In this document: positions 22,603 through 37,600 of the stretch, piece by piece
How positions within the stretch are numbered: position 1 is the first letter of the stretch
How the letters are laid out: the number at the start of each line of letters is the position of its first letter
From: Crotophaga sulcirostris
Lineage: Eukaryota > Chordata > Aves > Cuculiformes > Crotophagidae
Assembly (NCBI GenBank): GCA_013397455.1
Contig: VYZB01000387.1
Span: 306,167-370,166 of the forward strand
Direction: 5' to 3'
DNA length: 64,000 nucleotides
The notes under the pieces: model-generated
The model's database searches: none
The model's input: only the letters and a program-made list of their open reading frames with translations
Told to the model about the DNA's origin: nothing
Program-made: the position numbers and the translations under genes

Positions 22603-25600
22603 GTAACTTTACCCTAGGCGGCACGCTCGCCCTCTCCACCTTCCCAGTGGGACCTAATTCCTGCAGGCCTCCTGCTGGCCCGGGCGTGTCACGTTTTCCG
22701 TGGGGGAGCCAGGCGGGAGCCTGCGGTGGTGAAGGCAGGGGAGGAGTGTTGGGTTTGGGGTGGTGGGTGAGGCGAGGCAGGGCTCCTGCGGCTGCCCCAG
22801 CCTGGTGCTGTTCCTATAGTGTGGCATTCCTGGCTTCACTGGAGGAAGAAAGCGCCCTAGTACCCTGGATAGGGAAGTTGCTCAAACACTAGTATTCTCT
22901 GTATTTCCTTCTGTTTCTCCTTTTCTCCTTTTCCCCTCCTATCTTCTGGACCGTTGCTGAGGCTGTGGTCCCGTCAGCTCTGTGCTTCGTGCTCTTTTCC
23001 GTACTCTGTCCCCATTGTTCAAGGGGAGTGCTCACAGGGCAGTAGTGCTCCCTGTACCATTTGTAGGCTGAGACATAGGAGCCAGGGTATAAAACGTGAC
23101 ATAAACCAATAGACAAAACTTGTGTCCTAGCCTGTACTTTGTTGCCTGCCTGCTGATTCAAAAGTACCTTGGCATTACTGGATGGGACTTTGGGTAATTA
23201 AGATGGATTAAAAAACATCTTGTGTTGTTCTGTGCACCTCAGTCTAGCCCTCTTTCTAAGATTTAACTAATGGCTTAACTTAACCTTGCGGAAGGGTTCC
23301 AGAGTTTAGCTTGCTTTAATTTCTGTTATTTGGCTTTAGTTATTCTTGTCCTTATTTTCCATAACAAGACTTGTTAGGGTGTTGGCAAGCCTTATGCTTA
23401 GAAAGTAGTAATAATGGCTCGTGGGGAGGGGAAGCATTAGTGTACCAAACTTACATAACTTCAGGTTTGTAAAGCTGAGATATTTGTCTGTCAAATGGAG
23501 CTAATGGATATGTATTCAGAACCCTTCAGCTTTATTGGACTAGCTAGGAAAGAAAACTGTTCCCTGAAAAATTGTGCAGCTTTAATGCTCACCCTTCTTG
23601 CTTATGAAGAATGGCTCTACTGTAAAGAGGTGGGGGAAGACGTAGGAGAAGAAATTCAGTGCTAGAAGAGCAGGCAGCGTGTGCTGAAGACATGCAGGAT
23701 AAGGATTGATGTATTCCTGCCAGAAACCACACTGAGGTAACTGGATGGCTTGAGGAGAACGGAGCAGGAGATTCTGCTTAAAATCTAGAATCTTAGTTCT
23801 GTATGTGTTGCTTGGAAAATACTTAGAGGAGCCAATGGCTCTCGGTGTTTTTTTCCATTAACTTCTGATTTCAGCCTGTTTAGAATCTGGTCTTAGCATA
23901 CATGTATTGTGTTAGAAAAGAAGTATCTGGAGAGTTTTAGACTGAGCCTGTTGTTCCTTTCTTGCATTTGAAAGGCCATATTGCAGCTGTTAGAAAAAGG
24001 GGATGATTACTGTTGTGGGTGTTCCACTGTTAGCTCACATTTATTTTCTCTAATGTAAAAAATAAAAGAAAGGGAGGAATGGAAGAACTTCTGACTTATC
24101 AGATTTCAGTGACAACTGAGCAGTAGAAGACTTCTAGATCACACATGTATGTTTTTGTAGCTTAGGAATGTGGATAGGCGACCAAAAATGAATGTGACAC
24201 TGAAAAATTTCAGGCTGTATTGCAGTAGACAGGGTCTTGAATGCTTCCAGTGCTTCTAAATTTGCTATAGCAGTAGTTCCTAAAATCCACCTTGTGCTTA
24301 TCTGATTGTCTGCTCAACTGGATGAGTGATTCAATATAACTTATCTCTAGTAAGTGTGAATAGATTACCCTTCATAAAAACGTATTGTATCATAAGAATC
24401 TCTGTACCCTTAGATTGCCATGAGTGTTGGTTACGCCACTTATCTGGATCTTGGTCCTTGTTATCTAACTGTAGATGTATGCCAGACCTCAGAGAGTACC
24501 TGTCTAATCTGCTTCAGGTTTAGGGCCTTAATGTAAGGAGTCTTCTGGTGATTGTTTTGGAAGATGAAGTAGGCATGGCTATTATAGACCTCGTGACATT
24601 TTTATTGACATGTTATATGTGTTTTCTGAACAAGTACCCTTCCTTTGGCTAGATCACAGAAAGGAAACCGGGCACTGAAGACTCAAGTTACTACTATTTT
24701 TGAGAAACAGGAAAAACAAGAATATAATTTACCCTCCAAATTCCAGGAGCAGTCACTGAGGAAGATAAAATGTATCTATAAAACTTGGCAATGCTTATGT
24801 ACTTCTTGGAAAACTTATTTCCTAATGCACTTAAGAATAATGAAGTAATCCTTAACGCACTTTTTAGGCATACAAATTGATGTACTAGATTTTTTACACC
24901 GTAAGTGAACATTGTGGGCAGTTATCTACAGTGACCTGGGATATGTGTGTATGTGTGTAGGTTTTTTATATATGCATGTCTAACTGAAGGCATGTATTGG
25001 GTTGTTCTAGCTGCCCTAGAAAAGAGGTTATTGTTATCGTTAGTGCCTGATTTGCAGTATTTCAGCTTCTCTGAAGATTCCAGGTAAAGCATAACTCTTC
25101 ATTTCTAGTTGTTTTTGTTTCAAGTACATGTGAAACCTGTATTTCCAGAATAGGAAACACTTATTTGCACAGAACCTGGTTACTAATGCCTGCTTTCTGT
25201 ATGACACTTACAGTTACATAAATATGATTACATCTTGTAATACAATAGCAGATAGTGCTGCAGTTCATAACTCTTACCTGTTTGCTACTAGAGCTATCTC
25301 ACTACTTTAAGTACAAGAAGGGCTGGTTATTCCTCATGTTAGTAATAATTAGCAACAAAAACCACAAGAGAAACTCTGTTTGAAACTGGTCCACACTAAT
25401 CTGTTGGAAAACTTTGGATAGCAGTAGTACATTATACCCCGATTAGGCTTGTTATGGGAAGGACTTTTAAATTTTTTGTCTGTGTGTGTGTCAACAAGCC
25501 ACTACTTTAAAACTACCATACTTACAGCAACTGTGAAACATATTGGATTTGTTGAATGGATGAAGAAAATTACTCTTGTTTTTTGTTACAGCAAATGAAG

Positions 25601-28600
25601 TTGGTTTATGATTAATCTGGATTTTGTGGGTCAGTACACTCTAGCTAAACTTCTAACAGATGTGGCAGGACAATAAGGTTTTAGATGGGAGCAGTTAAAA
25701 AGTAATTTCTGTACTGACATTTAGGTGTTGACGTACCCTGTAGGACTTGTTTTGCAGATCAAGTTAGTATCAGCTAATTTCTGTCTTTTCTGAAGAGACT
25801 TTAGTAGTTAATCCCTAAGTGATTAAGGCACAGGAGAAGTTATGCTGCCATTCATCACATCTGCATTTTTGCAGATGAAATCTAATTGATCAGTTAAAGT
25901 AACTGCAAAGTTTTATGGCTTTTAGGATGTAAATTAAAGTTGGCAACAAACTGCAGGTAAAAGGGAATGTCTTCTAATTCGGCAGTCAATTTGCTAAATA
26001 GTATGAAGAAGAAATGTTTTAAGGCCTTAGTAAATGTTTGAAGTGCTGTTCATTCCTTCATACTAGTACTGTTCTTAGGTCAATGCTCCTTAAGAAAAGA
26101 AGAAGCTGCCAAATACATAAATAGTGACAGTGGAGTAACACCCAAATGCTTTCGTTAATCCCATAAAAAATTAAGCATGATGGTCAGTCTGATGGCAGAA
26201 ATTGTCGGTAGAGAGAGCACAGTAGGGTATTAGAAAATTAAGAATGTGCCACAAGCTGCCTCCTAGTAGAATGCTCATGTGATTAGTTATGATGGAGATT
26301 GTACTGATAATAAACAAGATGGTTGATGATAGATTTGGAGGTTTAGTTGTTTGTTTGGTTTTCGTAAGTGTAAAGCATTCTAGGCAGATCTGTTGAAGTG
26401 TAGCTTGTGTAGTTGCACTCTGTTGGAAGGTGCAATGCTTGTTGAGAATTAACTTAAATCCACTGCTATCCCTAGTCATCTGTCCTTCTTTTCTGTTCTT
26501 GGGATAACAATAGAGAAACATGTTTGAATTTCAGGAAGAGGAAGGGCCTGTGTCATGAGAGATGGTTGTTGGTCATCTGTGGGGTCACAGAACTCGTATT
26601 TCATACTGTTTCTCCAAGACTTCCAAACTTTTTTCCAGGGTGAATATTTTATTATGGACATAGCTTAATTGGACTACCATGAAGTTGTCAGGCACTGTTA
26701 TCAAGTACAGCTATTCACCTCACTTGTAACAGAATTCTATTTGAGGATTGTTAAGTGTAAACTCCTGTAAGTGTTGACTTGGTGTTTTACATACAAATGG
26801 AATAAAAGGCAGGATGGACATTCAAGTTAGTATCTACAAACAATGCTTTTGTAAGGATGGACAGTGTTTATAAGCATGCACTCGCAATTGCAACTTACTT
26901 CTACTTTTAGATCAGTTTATTTGGAGTTCACATGTGCCTAAGTAGGGCAGCTTGTGCAAGACCTTTTCTTCGGCTTTTCTGATAATTTTGCTTTCGTGAA
27001 CTTGAAGATTCAGAGGGCAAACTGTTTTGTTAGTTAAAGTAAATAACTTCAGTTGCCCTGAAGCAGTTGCAAAGTATTTTTAAGTAGCTTGACACGTCTT
27101 TATAATATAAGGTAAGATTCCTGTTCAAAAGCCTTCTTCTATTTTTCCTTCAAGGTATCAGGGAGGAAATTAAGTTTATTTGACAATCATGATTTGAAAG
27201 AGATGTCCTGAACTTGCTTCAGTCATAGATTTCGTTGTGATGCAAGTCATAACCTTGACTAATTTCCGTTTAATTTGTACAGTATCTTATGACACTGTTA
27301 TGCATTCTGTCTGTGCTTCAGACTGAGTCTGGAACCTTGTGCAGAGTTTGAGGCATGCTATTTCACTGGCTTAATACTTGAGTATTGAGTCTGTAATGCT
27401 CACGGGAGAGGACAAAATTTAATAGGTCCTGTGCATGGTGGATGACTTAAATTGCTACTGTATCAGTCCACTAGATAAACTGGGGTTTAAGCTAATAAAT
27501 ACCTTCAAAAAAGTAGCTTTGTAAGTATATCTGGTTTAACCTTTCCATCACACAATGGTAAGTTTACTTTTACAACTCTATCAAATTAAAGTATGTTTCA
27601 CTAATTATGTCTCTTTTTTTTTCTGGTAGGTATTGTGGTAAATGGCCTGATTAACATCAGTATTTCAACAATTGAGATGCGTTATGAGTTGAACAGTTCC
27701 CTCACTGGCTTAATCTCCGCAAGCTATGACATTGCTTTTTGTGTATTGTCACTATTTGTATCTTTCTTTGGTGAAAGAGGGCACAAACCACGATGGCTTG
27801 CTTTCTCAGCATTTATGCTAGGTTTGGGCTCCCTTGTATTTTCCTTACCACACTTCAGTAGCGGAAAATACCATTATGGAGCTAAACTTGAAGGTAAGCT
27901 TGTCCTTATGTTTTGAAAATGATTAAAAAAGTCTCTGTAGTGACTTGGCGAAACTCTTAATTTGGTACAGCATAGTTAATCTCTGTCAGAGTTCTAAAAA
28001 TACACTATTATCCCTAACAGTGAAAATGAAATTATTCTGTGAAATCCACAAGTTCAAGACCTGTGTCTCTGCACAATGCGTGTTTTGTTTTTTTTTATTT
28101 TTCAAAAGAGATCTGAGTGTCAATATCAGTTCTCGCTTGTAAGCAACATTTGAATAAAATGCTTTGGGCTTGCATTGATGAATGCCATAAAAACTCACTT
28201 TGAGTGAAAAAGGGTTTGGTGTTTCTTTGAAGAGTAATGCGAGCTAGGTCAGTGCTGTAGAATAAATGTTAAAGGAAAGCTGTTAGACTTAGCACTGTTA
28301 TGTTGAAAGGTGACTACATATTGTAGTTCTTTGATACCTTAAAGCAGGATGACAATCTTCTAGGATTGTCAAAATTGTTACTTCAGTGTTTAATCAGATT
28401 TGAGGCTTCAATGACTAAGCATATTAGTGCTTACTAAAAATAGTAACTATTAAGCAATCTGATGGAAGCTTCTTAGTCTTCAGTTATTGATTCTCAAATT
28501 AGATTTTTGAAGTGCTAATCATGTCATACACATCTAGGAGCTGTTCAGACACTGACCATTAGTTAGATAGCTTTAAGGTATTGTTCCCATCTAATAAATG

Positions 28601-31600
28601 AGAATTTGAGGCAGAAGTTAATTGAGCTTCTAACTGGGTAAAGCCGAAAGAGAAAACTCTTTAGTTTTTAGGGGCTATGAGCACATGATTGCTTGTTACC
28701 CCTTAGCAGAGGGACAACAACTTACTTGCTTCTGGCTTTATTACAGTCCCATATCTCTACAATTTGCTTCAGTATTACCCTCTCTACTTACCTAGTATGG
28801 AAGGGAGCTGAATCTAATACAAAAAAGTTCCATTGTGATTGCAGTGTGGCTTATTTGTTACTGAAACAAGCTACTAACAAGGGTGGGAGTGTCAGGAGTG
28901 TCAAGGGAGATGGCCAGCTATTGCAAATGATCTCTCCCTCTCCTACTAGTTTTGGTTGAAATCTCAAATAATCTGTTCCTGTTACATCAAACATCTACCA
29001 CTTTATGTGCCATTAAAGATGCTGCAGTTGTTGATACCTTATCAGTGGAGAACACAAGCCATGACTTTTGAAATCTAAAAGCTGCAGGGAAAAACTTAAA
29101 TGGAACATGTACTTTGTTTTCCATGCTACTGTGAGCTGATGGAATTCATGCTGTAATGCAGGTACCTATATTGTGACTGTGGTGGGCAGTTTTAAGGACT
29201 TCAACTGACTTAAATGAAATAACTACAGAGTGCAGGGATGTCTACACCATGACAGACTCTATGTAAATCTGTAGGTGCTGGGCAACAGCACTGCTTAACA
29301 GTTAAGTTTATAGCATGTCTGGTTTAGCTGGTTCTGATGTTGATAAAGCATCTTAATTATGCTTGTAGGTGCAGAATTTAATAGCACTATCTCCCCCCCC
29401 CCCCCCCCCCCCCCACCAAAAAAAATCCTTGTTGCTTGTTTGTTTGGGTGAGTAACTTATAGAGATTTTAATATATTGGAAGCAAACTCTTTTGTTTGAT
29501 GCTGATGTTTTCATCTGACACCTGATTTATTTTTCAACAGTTCCTAGTTGGTTAGTTGATTATTTATGTTCATCTGTTATATTTAAGTACAGCGAATTTC
29601 ACATGCAGAACAACTTCAAAGTTGTTCAAACTTCATAGTTCAGTACAATATGGTTGCCAGGCTAATTAATAGATCTAGTCTGGATATAAAATACTTCAAG
29701 CCCCCAGTATAAGGCTTTCAGTCATTCTGGAAATTACTGTTTTACCTTGAGATATTAATTTACTTTTATTCTGAGTATATACATAGATTACTCTACAAAA
29801 ATATTCCAATGAAAATATTTGTAATAATAACACTCAAGAAATATTTCAATCTATTTCATGTAAGAAGAGTGACCTAACCAAGGGTCTGCCTGTTTACAAA
29901 AATTTTTAGGCACAGGAGATGCATCTTGGCTAGTCTCCAGAAAGGCTTCGAAACCAATTTTTTAACTTAGGTGTAACCTGCCATTTGTTCTGGTGACTTT
30001 AAGTTGCATAGGGTCTTCAGTGTCTCAGCTGGCTCCGATGGTAGTAGTTAGGAACTCCATCTAGTGGTTTGTCTGTAATGAAATCATTCTATATCTGATT
30101 ACCCTTAGACAGTACAGAGGACTGTAAAAACTGCAAATGCCAAAAGCAGTGTACTTTTAAACTTCCATCTCAGATCTTAATGAATCATAGAATAATTTGG
30201 GTTGGAAGGGATCTTAATCTATCTCCCAACCCCCTCGCCATGGGCAGGGACACCTTCCACTAGACAAGGCTGTTCAAAGCCTCATCCAGTGTGGCCTTGA
30301 ACACTTCAGGGAGGGTCATCCACAACTTCCCTGGGCAACCTGTTCCAGTGCCTCACCACCCTCGTGACGAATGTCTTCCCAATGTCCAATCTAAATCTCC
30401 CTACTTCCAATTTAAAGACATTCCCCCTCATCCTGTCACTACTTGCCCTTGTAAAAAGTCCCTCCCCAGCCTTCTTCAGGAACTGGATGGCCACTATGAG
30501 GTCTCCCCGGCACCTTCTCTTCTCCTGGATGAACAAGCCCAGCTCATTCAGCCTGTCACAGCAGAGGTGCTCCAGCCCTCTGATCATCTTTGTGGCTCTT
30601 CTCTGGACCCACTCCAACAGTTCCAAATCCTTATGTTGAGGATTCCAGAACTGGACACGATACTCCAGGTGGGGTCTCAGGACCAGAATAGAGGAGGAGA
30701 ATCATCTCCCTTGACCTGCTGGCCATGCTTCTTTTGATGTAGCCCAGGACACAATTGGCCTTCTGGCCTGCAAGCACCCATTGCTGACTTATGTTGAGCT
30801 TCTCATCAACCAGCACCCCAATTCTGTCTCCACAGGGCTGCTCTCAATCACATAATCCCCCATTCTGTATTGTTACGGGGGGGTTGCCCTGACCCAAGTG
30901 TAGGACCTTGCACTTGGCCTTATTGAAGCTCATGAGGTTCACATGAGCCCACTTCTCCAGCTTTGAGTGACTTTCCATTCAACACTTAAAGGAGAAACAT
31001 ATTTTTTAGGTTTAAAAGGGAATAGAAACCAGACTGCCTTTTATTTCTCACTATTCACAACTCTTAAAACTATTCTGTGCCCTTGAAAAGACAAAAACCC
31101 CTGACGCCTACTGGCTGAAGTTCAAGATGTGAGTAAAACTAGCTTTGACCTGTCTTACTTCTAATTAATGTAGCTGCTAAACCAACTCACAATTGGTTCT
31201 GCCTCCGTGGCTAGTATGTTGCGTTAGATATTTGGGAGTATTTTGGCCTTTATGTAACTTGGGTTACAAGTGCAAGTGTATATGTATTTGCTGACTTCTT
31301 AAAAACTAGATCTGATAGCTGATGCAAATGAAAGGATTGTAATTGTATTAAAGTGTGTGTTAATGGTTCTCTTAATTTTGTAGTTACACCAGATTCCATG
31401 TTTCTGAAAACAAACTAGAGTGATACATTTCTTTCATCTCAAGGTCAGGATAAGTTACCTAGGGCATATAAATTAGAGCGTTAGGAAACTGAAGGAGAGA
31501 GGGTGTAATCAATTAGTTACACAGTCATATGGGTCTTCAGATTGACATGAACTGAGACACTGGAGGATGGGGATTCATGAAGAACCAGAGTCTGTCAGAG

Positions 31601-34600
31601 TTTGATTGCTGTTACCATATGTAATCTGCTTATTTCATGAAGCATCTGTAGGTCTCAAATTAGGCTGCATTTTTGTCATTTAACATAGTTCACTGCATTT
31701 TCTTGCTTTGTGTTACTTGTTTCCTGCAAATATGTATTTGAACAAGATATTTTTATTTGTACACTATAATAAATTTAATTAGCTAAATGCTTTTTTAGAC
31801 ATGCCCAATAGATGTTGGAGGCTAACTATAACTGGAGCTATATTCTATATGTACCCTACATGAATATGTGTACATTACTAAGATGTTGTAGGGCATAGTG
31901 TCCCTTTATAGTCAGTTGTAGATGCTGTGCATGTATATAGGACAAAGTTAGCCTGATTTAGATTTGAGTTCCTGCAGAAAAAAGGAATATTACTAAAGAA
32001 AACGGATTGACAGTAAATGAAAATACACTCTAAAAACTTCAACCTTTTGGGGTCATGATTCATAATAAAATCTTCCTTGTGTGCTTTTAGTATCGTATTA
32101 AAGTGAAGGTTGTTCCTAAGTGGAAAGGCAGGAAAATTTTAATTACTTCGCTTTTCCCATTACTCTATGTTGGTCAGTTTCTGTGCAACAGCATGGAATC
32201 ACATGTTGTGTAATACATGACTCCACCACCACTGTGGTGCTGCTCCTTCTGTAGAAAGGAATTATACAACCCATGGATGCATTTCTAACATCCGTGTAGA
32301 CAAATGTCTCTGAATTTTCTGTGTGGCAGGAGTTCCTTGTGGTTTCTGTCCTGTGATCCCAAAATGTGGTCAAGCTTGCCTCTTGTTTGCTTAAGTAAAA
32401 AGTCCTTTCAAATATAAAAGGGCCTGAAAAAAAATGTAATAATTTTGTAGGAGATATTGAGAATTAATCAATGTGTTCATCTTATCTGAAGAGATTTTCT
32501 TATATTTGCTAAGTATGGCTTGTTTCCACCAAACTGTTGGATTTGTCCTTTTCCTTAGGTTTGTACACACTTCTGTGGAAAAACCTGGGAAGAGATATGC
32601 TGCTCTTTTTGATCTTGTCACTTGGGACTGTCTGCTACTAAAAGTGCAATGATAGCAAGAGGAAGGAGAGGAGAAAACATACTCCCTGTCTTCACTTCCT
32701 CTATTCCCTCCTCATAGTGCTGAACATTTCAGGAGCCAGCAGAACCTTAGGCTGTTTTACCTCTGCTTCCATCTTTATATGTGTATATGTGCGAGTACAG
32801 AGGCTTTACATTAACTTCTCATTTGGAGATAAGGCAGTGTCTGCTTTATGAGAAATAATGGTGTGGTTTTTTAAGTTTGGGGTTTTTTTAAGAGAAACAC
32901 TTCTCAAAACAGTGTAAGTGAAGGGAATCACGTCTTTGAGACTCTTGACAACTGCATTTTCCTCTCCAGTAGTGCAGCTTCCCTCAGGTTGTTCAACCTG
33001 TTCTATCACTTAAGAATGCAAGTTGTTGTTAGTGCTCCTGAGAATCATTACAAAGTCCAAGAGCAAAACATAGTGTCTGCTAACTAGCAGTGTTAACTAA
33101 CCTGTTGAATGACTGTTTGACAGTTTTTTGCGTATACCTGGTCAATAGTGCTTTCAAAAAACCCAAATGTTTTAATAAGGATATTCCACCCATCTTTTAT
33201 TCCTGGTAAGGGAACAAAAACCAAGCCATGATGGTATTTCTTTTGGGGGATGTGATGTCACAGAAGACACTGTCATACAAGATTTGTTAGGAGGCCTGAA
33301 AATTAACATAAGCCTGGCACTTAGAGTACTTAGCGTGTTATAATTTAGCTTTCAGTACAAGTTTTTCTTCAGTTGGACTGTGATCTGAATAACAGAATTT
33401 AAGTCTTGCTGTCTCTTGTCTTTCAGACACGTGTCAAATTCCAGGAACAAGCTCTGCTAACTTTACTTGCAGTGCCAGCACAAAGTCTTCACTTCGCAAC
33501 TATCTGTATGTCTTTATCTTGGGACAGCTGCTGCTGGGAGTTGGAGGAACTCCACTATATACCTTGGGGACAGTTTTTATTGATGATAGTGTCCCAAAAC
33601 ACAAGTCTTCCCTTTATATAGGTAACTTTTAAAACTGTTTATAATATATTGCTGGGAGAGATCGTAAGCTGCAATGCCTTACAAAAGCTTTTATGAATTC
33701 CTCTAATTAAATTAATCTTGTCTTTATTTACTTATGTGCATAAAGTGTTTCTGTGCAAGTTATGTATTAATCTGCTATAAGTGTCATGTCTCTTTCAACA
33801 GTTGCTTTGCAGACCATGGTAAGGCTACTTGTGTGCCTTTCCTGCTGTTTTTTTCATGTCAGTAACTGAGAGTGATTAAATCATTAATTTAGCCTGCCTG
33901 TTAACAACAGAGTAAGTTATAAAAAAAATTTGCTTTTTAATGTCACAGGTATTGAAAACTAGTGTGTATCAGATCAGTAACCACACCTTGCTGTATCCTT
34001 TGTGTATCCTGCACTTCTCTAGCCATATATAAATTTGGCACCTCAGGAGGAAATATTGGAAGTATCTTTCCTTAATTGAAAGTGAAGGGATTGCCTAGAA
34101 ACATGGAGAATTTTTTTTGTCTTACTCTAGGGCTGTTAGAAAGCTAAGGAATACTAATTCTTAGCAGTGGCTTTTAATTTTTCCAGTCATCAGTTTCTGG
34201 ATTATGTGCATTTTTACTGCCGAGTTCATTACAACCTAAGTGTGTTTTCTATGGGTATAAAGATACTTGCTATTTTCCCCGTTTTAGGTGTAAGCTGATA
34301 GAAGTATGTAAGCTATACTGGTAACCTGCAGGGAAATTCAAAGTATCTGAGATTCCTGGGGTATTTGCAGACTAAATCAGTGCTTTAGGAGGGGGAAATT
34401 GAAATCATCTATTCGCATACCAGTCTTGCCTAGTTGTTCAAGGCAAGCCACTTCATTTTGACATTAACAAATAAAATAGTTACATCTGTTAAATCTTAAC
34501 TAACACAGACAGCTTTTTTTTTCTTCTTTATATTGGAAGAGGAGACTATTATATGGTTTTTTTCTGAGACCAGTGGAACAAATAGAGCAGAATTAGAGCA

Positions 34601-37600
34601 TGCCTGTGTGATCAAGAAGTGACCTGAAAACTCAGAAGCATGGTGTCAGTTGTTCATGCTTTGAAACATAACAGACCAACACAATAAATCCAATGCTTCT
34701 GCAATCTTCAAACAACTGCTAATTTGGTAGAACAGTGTTCTGCCTAGAATGGCAAAACTGGAATGCAAGTGAGTAGACAGGTAGCTACGCCAAGCCTTTT
34801 TCTTTTTTTATGTAATGTATTGAGGGTTAAAGTATATTGCATTGCTTTGCCTAATGCAAGAAGGCTTGTGCCAGACAGCAAAAAAAACCCTCTAAAGCTT
34901 TCTGTTAGTGTCTTTAAATAGCTGCTAGCATCTTGGACAATAAGCTTGCAACTCATAAGGTGGTAGTTTCTTTTTTTTCTGGAATGTTTCATGAGGACTG
35001 TTCTCCTCTTCCTGAACTGGTGCATCTACGTCTAAAGCCAATTCAAAGTTAAGCAATTCCAAATGGCAATTTAAAATGAATAGTCTGTAGGAGGAAAAGG
35101 GCACCTTATAAGCTAGGTTTGATTTTCTGTAGGATGAATGTGTATTAACTCAGAAATAACTTTTTAAGTTATTATATGTCTTTATTTCCAGAATACAGGA
35201 AAACCTGGGATATGTCAACCTGATATTTGTTTTGACTTACTGTTGCTTGAGTGTCCCCTTCTGTGTCCCTCTCCCCTCTTGTGTCACTGCTGACCGCCAC
35301 TCTTCCCATCATTCCTTTTTGCTGTCCAAAGAATGAAATAGTATGAAATTCTGAAGATCCAGGCACTCTGGGTACAAATGGGAAATCCAGGTTCTTCAAC
35401 ATGGGGGGGAAAAAGCACAGAGTATCAGCAGTAATGATGCACATCTTAACAATTATTCAGACAGATCTAGTTACTTCTAGTTGTGAGCCTTTATGTGCAG
35501 AGGCAGTGCTCCTGCCAGCAGTGCTGAAGTGCCACAGAAATCTGGCTGGCAGGCCAGGGAGACTATTGTGACACAGAGAAAACTTGTCCTAAGCTCTTTA
35601 GTAGGATGTGATTATACCTGTAATTTGGGGGTTTAGTGTGGTTTTTCTCTTGTTTGTTTGGGTTTTTTTTAACTCTCGGGAGCTGTGAAGAGCCCTGGCT
35701 TTGTGTTTTTAAGGCTCATATCAATAAATGCAAGTGCATGGAAATAACGTGGCAGATAAGTCAAAAGTTTTAATGGAACCCTGGCTTCTGGTCTTGGCAG
35801 GTCTAAAAACCAACTTAAAACTCAATCAAAATACAAATACGTAGGTTCTTAAAGATTGTGGGCCTGCACTATTAACAGCTGGTGCTCATAAAAAATCTCA
35901 ATTCAGAAACTTTTTTACAAGCTAGCTTGTGACTTTAGGTACAAACATGCAAAAGAATCTAAAATGCATAAAGATGCTGTCAGTTAAGTGTTCTGCTGAA
36001 CCTCTGAGTAGTGGATTTTAATGAGAGCTGCAAATTTTCTTGTTGAGGGACAAGCAAAAATTGTGTTCTGCATGCTAATAGTCAAAGTAATGACAGTGAA
36101 AGAACAGGTTGAATTATAGAAACCATTTGGTTTGAAGTTGATTTAGGGCTTTTTTTGAAAGAAAGCTTTAAATGTGTGGTGAACTTGATATATTTTCTCT
36201 TCCAGGAATTGGCTATGCCATGTCACTGCTGGGTCCTGCTATTGGCTATGTCTTAGGAGGGCAGCTGCTTAATATTTATATTGATATCCAAATCCCAGAA
36301 AGGCAAGATACAATTTAATCTTTTGCTTTCTATATTTCTTTCCTAATAATTCTTACTGAAATCTTCAGCTCCTACGTGAGGAGGAGAAATTGTGAGGACT
36401 ATTTTTGTTTGGGAAATATGGCATTTTCAAGAATTTCTTTAACTTGATAACAAGTTGCATTCATAAGTGCTTCCAGCAAGTTACTTCCCACAGTGAGTAG
36501 TCACTCCATTGTATGTGAAAGCTTCTCTGTAGTGCAAATACTTAGTTCTAGCTTCTTGAGATATTAGTTATTTTAAAGCTGATTAACTAAATATCTTTTG
36601 ATTAGTTGTTTGTTCAGAGTTAGATTGCAGCTATTGATTTCTTGTGCAAAAAACTTCCCTGATATGAGGGTAGGATACTGCTACTTACCTCCTGGGGAAG
36701 GCCTGGCTAGAAAATCTAATACTCAACTATTCAGACAATAATGTTATAAATTGTGCTATGGTCCAAACCAACAACTTTATTTACACTTTTATTTCCTGTG
36801 TTTTAGACTTAGTGGCATTCTGAACTTCTGTATTGGCTTTCACATTAATTAAAAATAATGGCCTTTGAGTCAGAGTAAATTTGACTACTGAGTTGAAAGC
36901 TGTATTTGATAGAATGCAATATTGGAATAGAGCTGATGAATGTGCTTTAACAAGTAAACAAGAAATTCAAATATATGTACAAAACACAAAAATGACTATT
37001 CAAGGGCGTTCAGTTAAATCAGTATTACAAAAAAACCAAACATCTCATGGATATCTGAAACTTCTGAATTGAATTCATGAATGGAAATCCTGCTTCTTCT
37101 AAATTATTTTTCCAGTATGAAGTTGGATCAAGATGACCCACGTTGGCTTGGAGCATGGTGGATAGCGTTTCTTGCATGTTTTATTGCTATTTGGCTTCTC
37201 ATAATACCTTTTTCATGCTTTCCGAAACAACTACCAGGTATGTGTTTAATAATAATGGGCAACTTTGGAAAAGATTTGTTTGAACTTGTGAGTTACAGAT
37301 TGCTGGATTGAGTGACTTAATTTTTTTATTCTGTTTTTTTTGTTACCTGTCTCTGGCTAAAACCAGATGATAAATTCCTTGTTTCCAATATGCAGTGTTT
37401 AAAACAATGCAGATGGGCTAGAGGGAGGATCATGTGTATGTAATGAGGTATGGTAAGACTGGAAACAGGTAGATCAGGGAAACTAATGGTCAAAGTTAGG
37501 AAGGTGGTTATAGCTAAGCGTCCCGGAATATCTGAAGCTGCCATGTTACTCACTGAGAATCATAGGGAAATTCTATTGGCTTAACTCATGCACTGTTGTC

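Larger units (their letters stand above)
27894..33426 (+). other. SLCO4C1 intron 2 (5533 bp)
   Basis: GT-AG intron. It contains a 22-base poly-C run (29393-29414) and an antisense CR1 fragment (30183-30964). The rest is AT-rich with nothing else recognised. Confidence 0.8.

Noticed and set aside
24920..25500. Short TG-rich runs in intron 1
   Set aside because: Too short and imperfect to list as microsatellites.
36303..36318. Read-through of exon 4 into intron 4 as a real C-terminus
   Set aside because: It adds only a few residues before TAA and would lose TM6-TM12; the next exon joins perfectly in frame with conserved sequence.
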